Shown: piece by piece, positions 1 to 5,420 of the stretch
Layout of the letters: each line of letters starts with the position of its first letter
Position numbering within the stretch: the first letter of the stretch is position 1
DNA from: Ruminococcus sp. UBA4383
Lineage (GTDB): Bacteria > Bacillota > Clostridia > Oscillospirales > Ruminococcaceae
Assembly: GCA_002389995.1 (NCBI GenBank)
Contig: DGRR01000171.1
Span: forward strand, 1 to 9,634
DNA length: 9,634 nucleotides
Reading direction: 5' to 3'
Translations under genes and position numbers: made by a program
The notes under the pieces: generated by a model
Databases searched by the model: none
Seen by the model: the letters and a program-made list of their open reading frames with translations, nothing else
What the model was told of the DNA's origin: nothing

Positions 1-280
1 CCTCTGAAATTTCTTTTCCGTCTATTCTGAAATAGTCTGTTATGCCTGTAAGTGCAGGGGTATTGAAAGAGCCTGTCTTATAGCCTGCCTGCGTGAGAAC
101 TGAACTGAGCATGGCACAGAATGAACCTTTTCCGTTAGTACCTGCAACATGAATAACTTTTAATTTATTCTGCGGATTGCCGAGAAGTTCCATTAATCCG
201 ACAACTCTTTCAAGACCGAGTTTGCTGCCTCTTGATGATGCGATTTTAAGGTAATCGCAAGCCTGTTTAAAATCTGCCAT
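1..280 (-). CDS. folC: Folylpolyglutamate synthase / dihydrofolate synthase, N-terminal 93 residues (runs off left edge)
   Basis: ATP-dependent Mur-ligase-family enzyme that adds glutamate to folates (and, in bifunctional forms, to dihydropteroate) in the cytoplasm, trapping the cofactor. Translating the minus strand from the ATG at 280 gives the FolC N-terminus: a LGLERVVGLMELLGNPQ segment (residues 21-37), then KVIHVAGTNGKGS with the P-loop GTNGKGS at residues 47-53, then a TDYFRIDGKEIS stretch where the family usually has ERIRING-type sequence. The family's usual SPH after the second strand reads TPA here (residues 74-76), a mild oddity. The start lies 14 nt inside the 3' end of folT, preceded by a weak AAAGG, so translation is probably coupled to folT and both genes fall under the upstream THF riboswitch. 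The C-terminal three quarters of the protein is outside the window. The family call is secure; mono- versus bifunctionality cannot be judged. Confidence 0.93.
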   Translation of the reverse strand, partial: MADFKQACDYLKIASSRGSKLGLERVVGLMELLGNPQNKLKVIHVAGTNGKGSFCAMLSSVLTQAGYKTGSFNTPALTGITDYFRIDGKEISE

Positions 281-830
281 TTGTGCGTACCTTTTCTATG
301 AGTTCCGAAAAGCTTTTGTTTTTGGTCAGAAGATATATTATATAGGTTTCAACTGCGCCTATGCATATATAGAGCGGTATTCTCGTGAGGAGTACAGGAA
401 CGGGTGTTGAATAGTAGATATAAAGACCGAGTGATTTGGTAATCATAGAGCCGATAACATGGGCGGTCATTACTGAACCGCATATGCTAATTAATTTTCT
501 GTCATTGAGCATCATCATCTGGAAAAGTCCTGCCACAAGACCGATAAGAGCCGCACCTGCGGTAATATAGGGATTTATGGCATATCCTACAATGAGACAG
601 CCGATGATATCCGCACCTGCTCCGACTGCAAGACCTGCAAGCGGTCCGAAGAAAATTCCTGCCATAAGTATAGGAAGATTTTCAAAGCTGATTCTTATAC
701 TGTTTCCTATATTGAAGGCGAGAAGCTTTCCGAAAGCTATACTCATGGCAATCAGGAGGGCGCAAACTACCATTACCCTTATGTTGCCGAAGTATTTGAT
801 TTTTCCTGCTGTTTTCTGATTGTTATTCAT
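267..830 (-). CDS. folT: Folate-specific ECF transporter S component FolT
   Basis: Membrane substrate-binding subunit that captures folate and passes it inward together with the shared EcfA/EcfA'/EcfT energising module, which is normally encoded elsewhere in the genome. The 187-residue protein has about six hydrophobic segments. It carries the S-component signature around residues 48-77: ISFENLPI, then AGIFFGPLAGLAVG, then GADIIG. TRIPLY (149-154) lies in the later membrane region. Length is typical for the family. The ATG at 830 is preceded by AGGAGG (843-838) at 7 nt. The substrate call rests on the FolT-like sequence, on the THF riboswitch directly upstream and on the overlap with folC downstream; these agree. 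A folate pathway intermediate as substrate is possible but less likely. Confidence 0.93.
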   Translation of the reverse strand: MNNNQKTAGKIKYFGNIRVMVVCALLIAMSIAFGKLLAFNIGNSIRISFENLPILMAGIFFGPLAGLAVGAGADIIGCLIVGYAINPYITAGAALIGLVAGLFQMMMLNDRKLISICGSVMTAHVIGSMITKSLGLYIYYSTPVPVLLTRIPLYICIGAVETYIIYLLTKNKSFSELIEKVRTNGRF

Positions 831-874
831 AAAAAAACCTCCTTTTCCTCACTCATACGACAAGAAAAAGAAGG
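831..874 (-). promoter_or_regulatory. Shine-Dalgarno-sequestering hairpin with terminator-like U tract, expression platform of the THF riboswitch
   Basis: In the folT leader RNA the arm CCUUCUUUUUC (874-864) can pair along its full 11 nt, with two G-U pairs, to GGAAAAGGAGG (848-838) across a 15-nt loop. The 3' arm contains the folT Shine-Dalgarno sequence. It is followed directly by seven U (837-831) and then by the ATG. The same hairpin could therefore hide the ribosome site and, less certainly, act as an intrinsic terminator, although it has few G-C pairs. Control of translation start is the common output described for THF riboswitches. I did not find a convincing alternative antisequestor pairing. 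Confidence 0.75.
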
Positions 875-902
875 CATAAACCATTCATTAAAGATGTCCT
901 AT

Positions 903-1000
903 GAAGCGGGATGCAAAATATGAACCGCAAGCTTTAAGCCTTTCGTCTGTCTGACAACTCCCCGTTCAGACAGCACTTAACGAACATATTTTTACTCTTC
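903..1000 (-). ncRNA. Tetrahydrofolate (THF) riboswitch aptamer
   Basis: Read on the minus strand, this segment matches the known clostridial THF aptamer in order. It opens with GAAGAGUAAAAAUAUGUUCG, then GUUAAGUG. A perfect 8-bp helix follows, CUGUCUGA (973-966) with UCAGACAG (954-947), closing a loop with GGGGAGUUGU. It ends with the conserved UUGCAUCCCGCUUC. P1 forms between GAAG (1000-997) and CUUC (906-903), and P2 between AAUAUG and CAUAUU. Position, about 12 nt after the predicted transcription start and directly before folT, is what is expected for this class. It should respond to reduced folates and lower folT-folC expression when they are plentiful. Confidence 0.92.
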
Positions 1001-1019
1001 AATGTCATTTGACGAATAC

Positions 1020-1048
1020 ATTATAATACAATTTGAAGTATATGTCAA
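1020..1048 (-). promoter_or_regulatory. Consensus sigma-A promoter of the folT-folC operon
   Basis: The minus strand has TTGACA (1048-1043), a 17-nt spacer and TATAAT (1025-1020): both hexamers and the spacing are exact consensus. Transcription is expected to begin near 1012, about a dozen bases before the riboswitch aptamer. Such a strong constitutive promoter fits control after initiation by the riboswitch. No clear terminator separates it from the upstream gene ending at 1094, so some read-through is possible. Confidence 0.92.
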
Positions 1049-1093
1049 TAGTTATGCAGAAATTCATAAATACTGCACAAATATAATTTGTTT

Positions 1094-2206
1094 TCAGGAT
1101 AAATATTCATTATAAGCCATAAGAAAAGGGGCTATTCCCTTTGCATCATTTTCGACAATTTTCTCACTGATATAATAATTTTCCGAGCCGTCACGGTTCT
1201 GACTTCCTCCGAGTCCGCCCATGAGACAGATATTTCCGAGGACAGGGATATTATTTTCAAATCTTATGAATTTACTTTCCACGGCGGAGAGGGCTTTTTC
1301 GCCTGCATGAATATTGCATATTCCGAGTTTTTGGGCTTTCATGCATGAATATGCAAAAAGAAGTGTTCCGCTTGTTTCGGGATAATTTTCCGTCAGATAT
1401 GGTTTTGCGGGCAACTGGAAAAGCATACCGTCACTGTCGGAAAATTTTTCGAGGGAATAAAGCAGGTCTGAAAGCATATCACGGGAAATTTTACATTCGG
1501 GAAGAATTTCGCATATATCCGCAAGACCTGCACTCAGCCAGCCCATTGACCTGAGCCAGAAATTTGGGGAAAGCCCTGTATTTTTATCAGCCCAGAACAT
1601 ATTTTTTGTTTCGTCATATCCGTGATAATAAAGCCCTGTCTTTTTGTCACGCATTATGTTATAAATATTATTCAACTGATTTTCTGCATCACGGATAATA
1701 TTCATATCATCATGAATAATTGCATATTCGCACATGAAAGGAATTGCCATATATGCACCGTCAAGCCATAACTGATGCGGATAAACAGCCTTATGCCAGA
1801 AATTTCCGCATTTAAGGCGTGGCTGGTTCACAAGCTGATTTTTATAGATTTTCTCATAAGCCTTTTTATATCTTGAATCCCCTGTTACATTGTATAAATA
1901 TACAAGATTACGGCAGCCGCAGATATTGTCGAGGTTGAAATCCTGAACATTCATAGTCGGAATATCGCCGTTTTCGGATACATATGCATTGATGAACTTA
2001 ACTGCATAGTCGAGGAGAATTTTATTTTCTGTTCTGCTGTAAATCATAAGTACAGCCCTTATGAGGCAGTTGTCTATGTAATTCCACTTTGCTTTTTTTG
2101 CAAAGATAAAATTTTCCCTGTTCCAGAGGGGCTTTAAAGGGTCTGAGGGAAGTATGAAGTTAATTATATAAGTTTCCGCTGTTTTCCTGATATGATTTAT
2201 ATTCAT
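1094..2206 (-). CDS. GH105 family unsaturated rhamnogalacturonyl / glucuronyl hydrolase, cytoplasmic
   Basis: 370-residue glycoside hydrolase of the YteR/YesR type. It hydrates the 4,5-double bond of unsaturated uronic acids left at the non-reducing end of pectin fragments by polysaccharide lyases, releasing the sugar. Visible family landmarks are FNLDNICGCR (residues 90-99, with Asp94), NFWHKAVYPHQLWLDGAYM (135-153, with His138, His144 and the presumed general acid Asp149), TGLYYHGYDE (190-199) and TGLSPNFWLRSMGW (210-223). There is no signal peptide, so it should act on imported oligosaccharides. The ATG at 2206 shares one base with the TAA of the permease gene (TAATG), which together with the family length favours this start. 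An in-frame extension of 37 residues further upstream only re-reads the permease gene. Exact substrate (rhamnogalacturonan versus other lyase products) cannot be read from the sequence. Confidence 0.9.
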   Translation of the reverse strand: MNINHIRKTAETYIINFILPSDPLKPLWNRENFIFAKKAKWNYIDNCLIRAVLMIYSRTENKILLDYAVKFINAYVSENGDIPTMNVQDFNLDNICGCRNLVYLYNVTGDSRYKKAYEKIYKNQLVNQPRLKCGNFWHKAVYPHQLWLDGAYMAIPFMCEYAIIHDDMNIIRDAENQLNNIYNIMRDKKTGLYYHGYDETKNMFWADKNTGLSPNFWLRSMGWLSAGLADICEILPECKISRDMLSDLLYSLEKFSDSDGMLFQLPAKPYLTENYPETSGTLLFAYSCMKAQKLGICNIHAGEKALSAVESKFIRFENNIPVLGNICLMGGLGGSQNRDGSENYYISEKIVENDAKGIAPFLMAYNEYLS

Positions 2207-3033
2207 TATCCGCTTATACCTCCCGCAGTTATTCCGCTGACAAATTTTTTCTGACCTATGGCGAATACCGCAGCGGAGGGTATAAGCCCCATAACAGACA
2301 TGGCAATTATTTTGCACTGTTCATATCCGTCACCTGTGCTGTCTGATGAAAGTCTCAATGCAAGCGAAAGCGGATATTTTTCCACTGAACTTATCATAAT
2401 CAGAGGATTCAGAAAATCATTGACAGTCCATAAAAAGCTGAATATCCCCACTGATACAAGCACAGGACTTATACACGGGACAAGTATATAAAAGAGTATC
2501 CCCAGTGTGCCGCAGCCGTCTATTCTTGCGGCATCGTCAAATTCTTTCGGAACATTCTTTATAAACTGAAATATCATGAATACAAAAACGCCCTCAGCCG
2601 CAAAAAGTGACGGTACTGTAAGGGGAATATATGTATCGAGAAGATGAATTTTTCCCCATAAAAGATATGTCGGCATTATTGTGACTATCGAAGGCATGAA
2701 CATCGCTCCCATAAGCATGGCAAAGAAAAACTTCTTCATCGGAAATTCAAACCTCGCAAAGCCATATGCGACAAGTGTAGAGGATATAAGGGAAAAAAAT
2801 GTTTTCGGAATAATTATCATAAATGTATTAATAAAATAATGCCCCATGCTGTAAGGAGTAACTGTCTCCCATGCCCTTTTATATACTGAAAAATCAAATC
2901 TTTCAGGCATAAACCATATTGAGCTGAATATTTCGTCATTCGTCTTGAAAGACGCTCCCACAAGCCATAAAAGCGGATAAATCATAAATATTCCGATAGT
3001 TGTCAAAACAATATACAAAAAAATTTTCTTCAT
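2206..3033 (-). CDS. Carbohydrate ABC transporter permease, CUT1 family MalG/YesQ type
   Basis: Inner-membrane permease of a binding-protein-dependent sugar importer. The 275-residue protein has an N-terminal membrane segment (about 5-27) and five further hydrophobic stretches. The ATPase-contacting EAA loop is at about 164-186 (EFDDAARIDG, then LVPCISP), the usual MalG-type arrangement. Length is normal, so it is not truncated. It is followed with a one-base overlap by a GH105 gene, suggesting uptake of pectin-derived unsaturated oligosaccharides, as in the Bacillus yes cluster. The ribosome site is weak (GGTGAT just before the ATG). A second permease, a binding protein and an ATPase are needed for function, and none lies upstream: the region before the gene is non-coding and then divergent coaX. 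Confidence 0.9.
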   Translation of the reverse strand: MKKIFLYIVLTTIGIFMIYPLLWLVGASFKTNDEIFSSIWFMPERFDFSVYKRAWETVTPYSMGHYFINTFMIIIPKTFFSLISSTLVAYGFARFEFPMKKFFFAMLMGAMFMPSIVTIMPTYLLWGKIHLLDTYIPLTVPSLFAAEGVFVFMIFQFIKNVPKEFDDAARIDGCGTLGILFYILVPCISPVLVSVGIFSFLWTVNDFLNPLIMISSVEKYPLSLALRLSSDSTGDGYEQCKIIAMSVMGLIPSAAVFAIGQKKFVSGITAGGISG

Positions 3034-3074
3034 ATCACCAAGCCTATCAGTAATTTTTATTATATTCTTTTTTT

Positions 3075-3083
3075 ATTATAACA
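3075..3083 (-). promoter_or_regulatory. Extended -10 promoter candidate for the permease-GH105 unit
   Basis: The minus strand reads TGTTATAAT, a TGn extended -10 with a perfect TATAAT (3080-3075). The upstream DNA is A/T-rich and has no good TTGACA at 17 nt. The predicted start would be near 3068, giving a leader of about 35 nt before the ATG at 3033. It mirrors an identical motif on the plus strand at 3124-3132. Confidence 0.55.
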
Positions 3084-3123
3084 CAAAAATTCAAAAAAAG
3101 ATATAGATTTTTCAAAAAAAGTA

Positions 3124-3132
3124 TGTTATAAT
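3124..3132 (+). promoter_or_regulatory. Extended -10 promoter candidate for coaX
   Basis: TGTTATAAT on the plus strand gives an extended -10 element without a recognisable -35. Transcription would start near 3139, just before the first of two hairpin units. The coaX leader would then be about 220 nt and consist almost entirely of these units. Confidence 0.6.
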
Positions 3133-3152
3133 ATAGAAAATAATTTCACACC

Positions 3153-3250
3153 AGAGGAAAATTTGCACTCTTGCACCGAGAATGAACGGAACGAAGTGAA
3201 GTGAATGAAGGCGCAAGGCTATAAAAGTGCAAATTTGACGATGTCAAATC
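3153..3250 (+). repeat. Tandem structured hairpin unit 1 in the coaX leader
   Basis: The unit begins AGAGGA and forms a two-part hairpin. The outer stem is AAATTTGCAC (3159-3168) with GTGCAAATTT (3227-3236), 10 perfect pairs. The inner stem is CTTGCACC (3170-3177) with GGCGCAAG (3210-3217), 8 positions with one A-C mismatch. A 32-nt purine-rich loop (3178-3209) separates the inner arms, and 9 nt bulge on the 3' side (3218-3226). The tail ACGATGTCAAAT follows. ATTTGAC-GAT-GTCAAAT (3233-3249) can form its own 7-bp hairpin, which competes with the end of the outer stem. Not a named RNA family that I recognise. Confidence 0.75.
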
Positions 3251-3344
3251 AGAGGAAATTTTCGCCCTTGTCATGAGAGTGAACGAAGCAAAGCGGAGTG
3301 AACGAAATGACAAGCACCAAAGGCGAAAATTTACGATGTCAAAT
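3251..3344 (+). repeat. Tandem structured hairpin unit 2 in the coaX leader
   Basis: Same design as the preceding unit. It has an AGAGGA start, outer stem AAATTTTCGCC (3256-3266) with GGCGAAAATTT (3322-3332), 11 perfect pairs, and inner stem CTTGTCAT (3267-3274) with ATGACAAG (3307-3314), 8 perfect pairs. A 32-nt loop lies at 3275-3306, a 7-nt bulge at 3315-3321, and the tail ACGATGTCAAAT at 3333-3344. The loop matches that of unit 1 at 25 of 32 positions, and all seven differences are transitions. Several stem bases differ between units yet remain paired. The unit abuts the coaX ribosome site AGGAGG (3345-3350). Confidence 0.75.
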
Positions 3345-3357
3345 AGGAGGTTTTTAA

Positions 3358-4158
3358 ATGCTTTTGGCAATAGATATCGGAAATACAAATATAGTTTTCG
3401 GCTGTGCAGATGATGACGACAATATAATTCTCTCCGAAAGAATTTCCACCAACCACAGTGCAACTTCTGCCGAATATGCCGTACTTATAAAAAATATCCT
3501 CGAAATGAACGGCTTTGATATGAAAAATATAACCGATGCCGTTATGTCTTCTGTCGTGCCGTCCGTCACAAATACACTGAAAGAATCCGTCCGCAAACTG
3601 TTCGGAATAGATGTAATGACGGCAGGTCCGGGAGTCAGGACAGGTCTCAATATTCTCATAGATAACCCACGCCAGCTCGGAAGCGATCAGGTTGTTGATG
3701 CAGTCGCCGCAGTAAATAATTATCCCGTACCGCTGATAATTATTGATATGGGTACGGCTACTACCGTTTCCGTTGTGGATAAAAATAAAAATTACCTCGG
3801 CGGATTAATTATGACAGGTATGAAAACCGCTACCGATGCACTCATACAGCGCACCGCACAGCTCCCGAAAATAGACTTTGAACTGCCCGAAAATATAATC
3901 GGTACAAATACCATAGACTGCATGAAAAACGGCGCACTCTATTCAAATGCCTGCGCCCTTGACGGAATATCTCAGCGCATTGAGGAAAAACTCGGAGAAA
4001 ACTGCACAATAGTCGCTACGGGCGGTCTTGCGGAAGTAGTTGTCCCTCTTTGCAGAAAAAATATTATCCTCGACAAGAACCTTTTGATAAAAGGTCTTAC
4101 AATAATATACAGAAAAAATAAGAAAAAACAGGAGGAAAAAAATTATGCCGTTTATTGA
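3358..4158 (+). CDS. coaX: Type III pantothenate kinase
   Basis: Catalyses ATP-dependent phosphorylation of pantothenate, the first step of coenzyme A synthesis, in the cytoplasm. Type III enzymes need a monovalent cation and are insensitive to CoA feedback. The 266-residue protein has the ASKHA-fold phosphate loop DIGNTN (6-11), GPGVRTGL (90-97), GSDQVVDAVAA (108-118) with the probable catalytic base Asp110, DMGTATT (130-136) and TGGLA (221-225). AGGAGG at 3345-3350 sits 7 nt before the ATG. The Lys-rich C-terminal tail (about 252-266) is encoded partly over the start of the next gene, which it overlaps by 14 nt, so the two are co-transcribed. The leader carries two tandem hairpin units that may affect expression. 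Confidence 0.95.
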   Translation: MLLAIDIGNTNIVFGCADDDDNIILSERISTNHSATSAEYAVLIKNILEMNGFDMKNITDAVMSSVVPSVTNTLKESVRKLFGIDVMTAGPGVRTGLNILIDNPRQLGSDQVVDAVAAVNNYPVPLIIIDMGTATTVSVVDKNKNYLGGLIMTGMKTATDALIQRTAQLPKIDFELPENIIGTNTIDCMKNGALYSNACALDGISQRIEEKLGENCTIVATGGLAEVVVPLCRKNIILDKNLLIKGLTIIYRKNKKKQEEKNYAVY

Positions 4159-4486
4159 TGTAAAAACAAATATCCCCGTACCTGCCGAAAGCCGTGAGAT
4201 TATTAAAAAACAGCTCGGTGATGCCATTACTGCCCTGCCCGGTAAGTCAGAAGCGTGGCTCATGGTGGGCATAGAACCTGAAATATCTCTCTATTTCAAG
4301 GGAAGTCCTGCTCCTGCCGCTATGGTTGATGTGAGCATATTCGGAGGAGCTTCTTCCGCCGCATACACCAAGCTTACAGGTTTAATCAGCACCATTCTCA
4401 CAGATGAACTCAGTATCCCCACAAACCGTATCTACGTCAAATATTCCGAAACGGAAAACTGGGGCTGGAACGGCTCAAATTTCTGA
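4145..4486 (+). CDS. MIF/phenylpyruvate tautomerase-related protein
   Basis: 113-residue protein of the macrophage migration inhibitory factor branch of the tautomerase superfamily. The Met-Pro start gives the N-terminal proline used as catalytic base once Met is removed. Lys34 (33 after Met removal) sits where MIF has Lys32. The region 66-83 (SIFGGASSAAYTKLTG) and the C-terminus NWGWNGSNF align with MIF's SIGKIGG...YSKL and VGWNNSTF. The MIF CxxC redox pair is replaced by A-M-V-D, so thiol oxidoreductase activity is not expected. Family members form trimers and tautomerise phenylpyruvate-like enols; the natural substrate in bacteria is unclear. There is no signal peptide. AGGAGG (4130-4135) lies 9 nt before the ATG, within the 3' end of coaX. 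The fold call is good; the physiological role is unknown. Confidence 0.85.
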   Translation: MPFIDVKTNIPVPAESREIIKKQLGDAITALPGKSEAWLMVGIEPEISLYFKGSPAPAAMVDVSIFGGASSAAYTKLTGLISTILTDELSIPTNRIYVKYSETENWGWNGSNF

Positions 4487-4489
4487 ATA

Positions 4490-4517
4490 AAAAACTCCCC
4501 TGCAACGGGGAGTTTTT
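4490..4517. terminator. Bidirectional intrinsic terminator between convergent genes
   Basis: AAAAACTCCCC (4490-4500) pairs perfectly with GGGGAGTTTTT (4507-4517) over a 6-nt loop, with further T residues downstream and A residues upstream. It lies 3 nt after the tautomerase-like gene's stop and 3 nt from the stop of the convergent SGNH gene, so it should end both transcripts. Confidence 0.93.
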
Positions 4518-4520
4518 CTT

Positions 4521-5408
4521 TTAATCGGAAAGCACTGTATGGTCACAGAGCCATTCGCACCATTTAGCATAATGTTCCGCATACACATGAACACCGTCAC
4601 TTGTGTATTCGTCATTGAGATAGCCGTATTCATTGTCAAAAACTTCGTTTACATCAAGGTAAAATACCTTTTTACCGTCACAAAGTTCCGCCATTCTGCT
4701 GTTAAGGTAGTTTATAGCCTCATTGTTTATTGAATATGTTTCGGCTGATGCAGTTACATGGAGATTTGCCATAATATAAATAATTGCATCGGGCTGATGC
4801 GCTCTCACCTTATCCACAAGCGCACGGTACTGTGTCATGGTGTATTCAAAATCGTTGCCGACTTCGTTTATTCCGAGCATTATATATATTTTTCCGTACT
4901 GTTTTGCATCTATGATGCTGTCGAGATATACTCCCTCGGCAGGAGAATCAAATGCAGCGGCAGCAGTAAGACCTACATCGCAGAAATAATCGGCATTTTT
5001 TATAGTGCCGTAATCTCTTATTCCGACTGTTCTTGAATCTCCTATGAAAAGTGCATCATCAAAATAGCTCATATCGGAAGAAGAAAATTTTACTTTGCTT
5101 TCATCTTCAGCGGCAGTTGTTACAGTTGTGACGATTTCCTGTTCTGCGGCGGAAGATACATCTGTCTGAACGGTTACAGGTTCGGAATTTTCTTTTGGTG
5201 CGGGGACATTTTCGACAGGTGCAGCGGCATCTTTTTCGGGAACAGCCTCGGAAACAGAAGTTTTCGGAATTGGACTCTTTTTGGATTCTGCACTTGTTTT
5301 CCATATTTTCACGAAAATAAAAGGCGATACCACGAGACAGGTAACTATAAGCGTAAGAGTATATATATTCTGTTTTATACGGGACATATTTTTCTTGTTG
5401 ATTTTCAT
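4521..5408 (-). CDS. Membrane-anchored SGNH/GDSL hydrolase-fold protein, partner of the MBOAT acyltransferase
   Basis: 295 residues. There is a short basic N-terminus, one membrane segment (about 14-35), a Pro/Glu/Thr/Ala-rich linker (about 37-108), then an extracytoplasmic SGNH domain. Block I is FIGDSRTVG with nucleophile Ser125, block III is GINE with Asn181, and block V is DGVHV with Asp271 and His274, so the catalytic set looks intact. Proteins of this type paired with an MBOAT (PatB- or DltD-like in role) transfer or remove acetyl groups on surface polymers. The ribosome site AAGGAGA overlaps the TAA of the upstream MBOAT gene, with 12 nt between the stop and this ATG, so the two are one operon. 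The polymer (peptidoglycan, teichoic acid or exopolysaccharide) is not shown by sequence. A free esterase is the alternative. Confidence 0.87.
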   Translation of the reverse strand: MKINKKNMSRIKQNIYTLTLIVTCLVVSPFIFVKIWKTSAESKKSPIPKTSVSEAVPEKDAAAPVENVPAPKENSEPVTVQTDVSSAAEQEIVTTVTTAAEDESKVKFSSSDMSYFDDALFIGDSRTVGIRDYGTIKNADYFCDVGLTAAAAFDSPAEGVYLDSIIDAKQYGKIYIMLGINEVGNDFEYTMTQYRALVDKVRAHQPDAIIYIMANLHVTASAETYSINNEAINYLNSRMAELCDGKKVFYLDVNEVFDNEYGYLNDEYTSDGVHVYAEHYAKWCEWLCDHTVLSD

Positions 5409-5420
5409 TTTATTATCTCC

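Noticed and set aside
577..819. 80-codon plus-strand frame opposite folT
   Set aside because: It is antisense to a well-supported membrane protein gene and has no ribosome site or family resemblance.
1055..1077. TGCAG / CTGCA inverted repeat as a terminator for the GH105 gene
   Set aside because: Only 5 bp with a 13-nt loop and no U tract on either side, so it is not a convincing terminator.
2207..2317. 37-residue N-terminal extension of the GH105 frame
   Set aside because: It overlaps the end of the permease gene in another frame, has Cys/Arg-rich sequence unlike the family, and the ATG at 2206 gives the normal GH105 length with TAATG coupling.
3205..3276. 23-codon frame in hairpin unit 1
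   Set aside because: No Shine-Dalgarno sequence precedes its ATG and it ends inside unit 2 with no relation to the coaX start.
3153..3344. CRISPR array interpretation of the tandem units
   Set aside because: There are only two units, the stems differ, and no short constant repeats separated by unique spacers are present; no cas gene is nearby.
3146..3463. Open frame on the minus strand across the coaX leader
   Set aside because: It reads through the hairpin units and into coaX antisense, and its Leu/Arg/Phe-rich composition is a by-product of the purine-rich plus strand.
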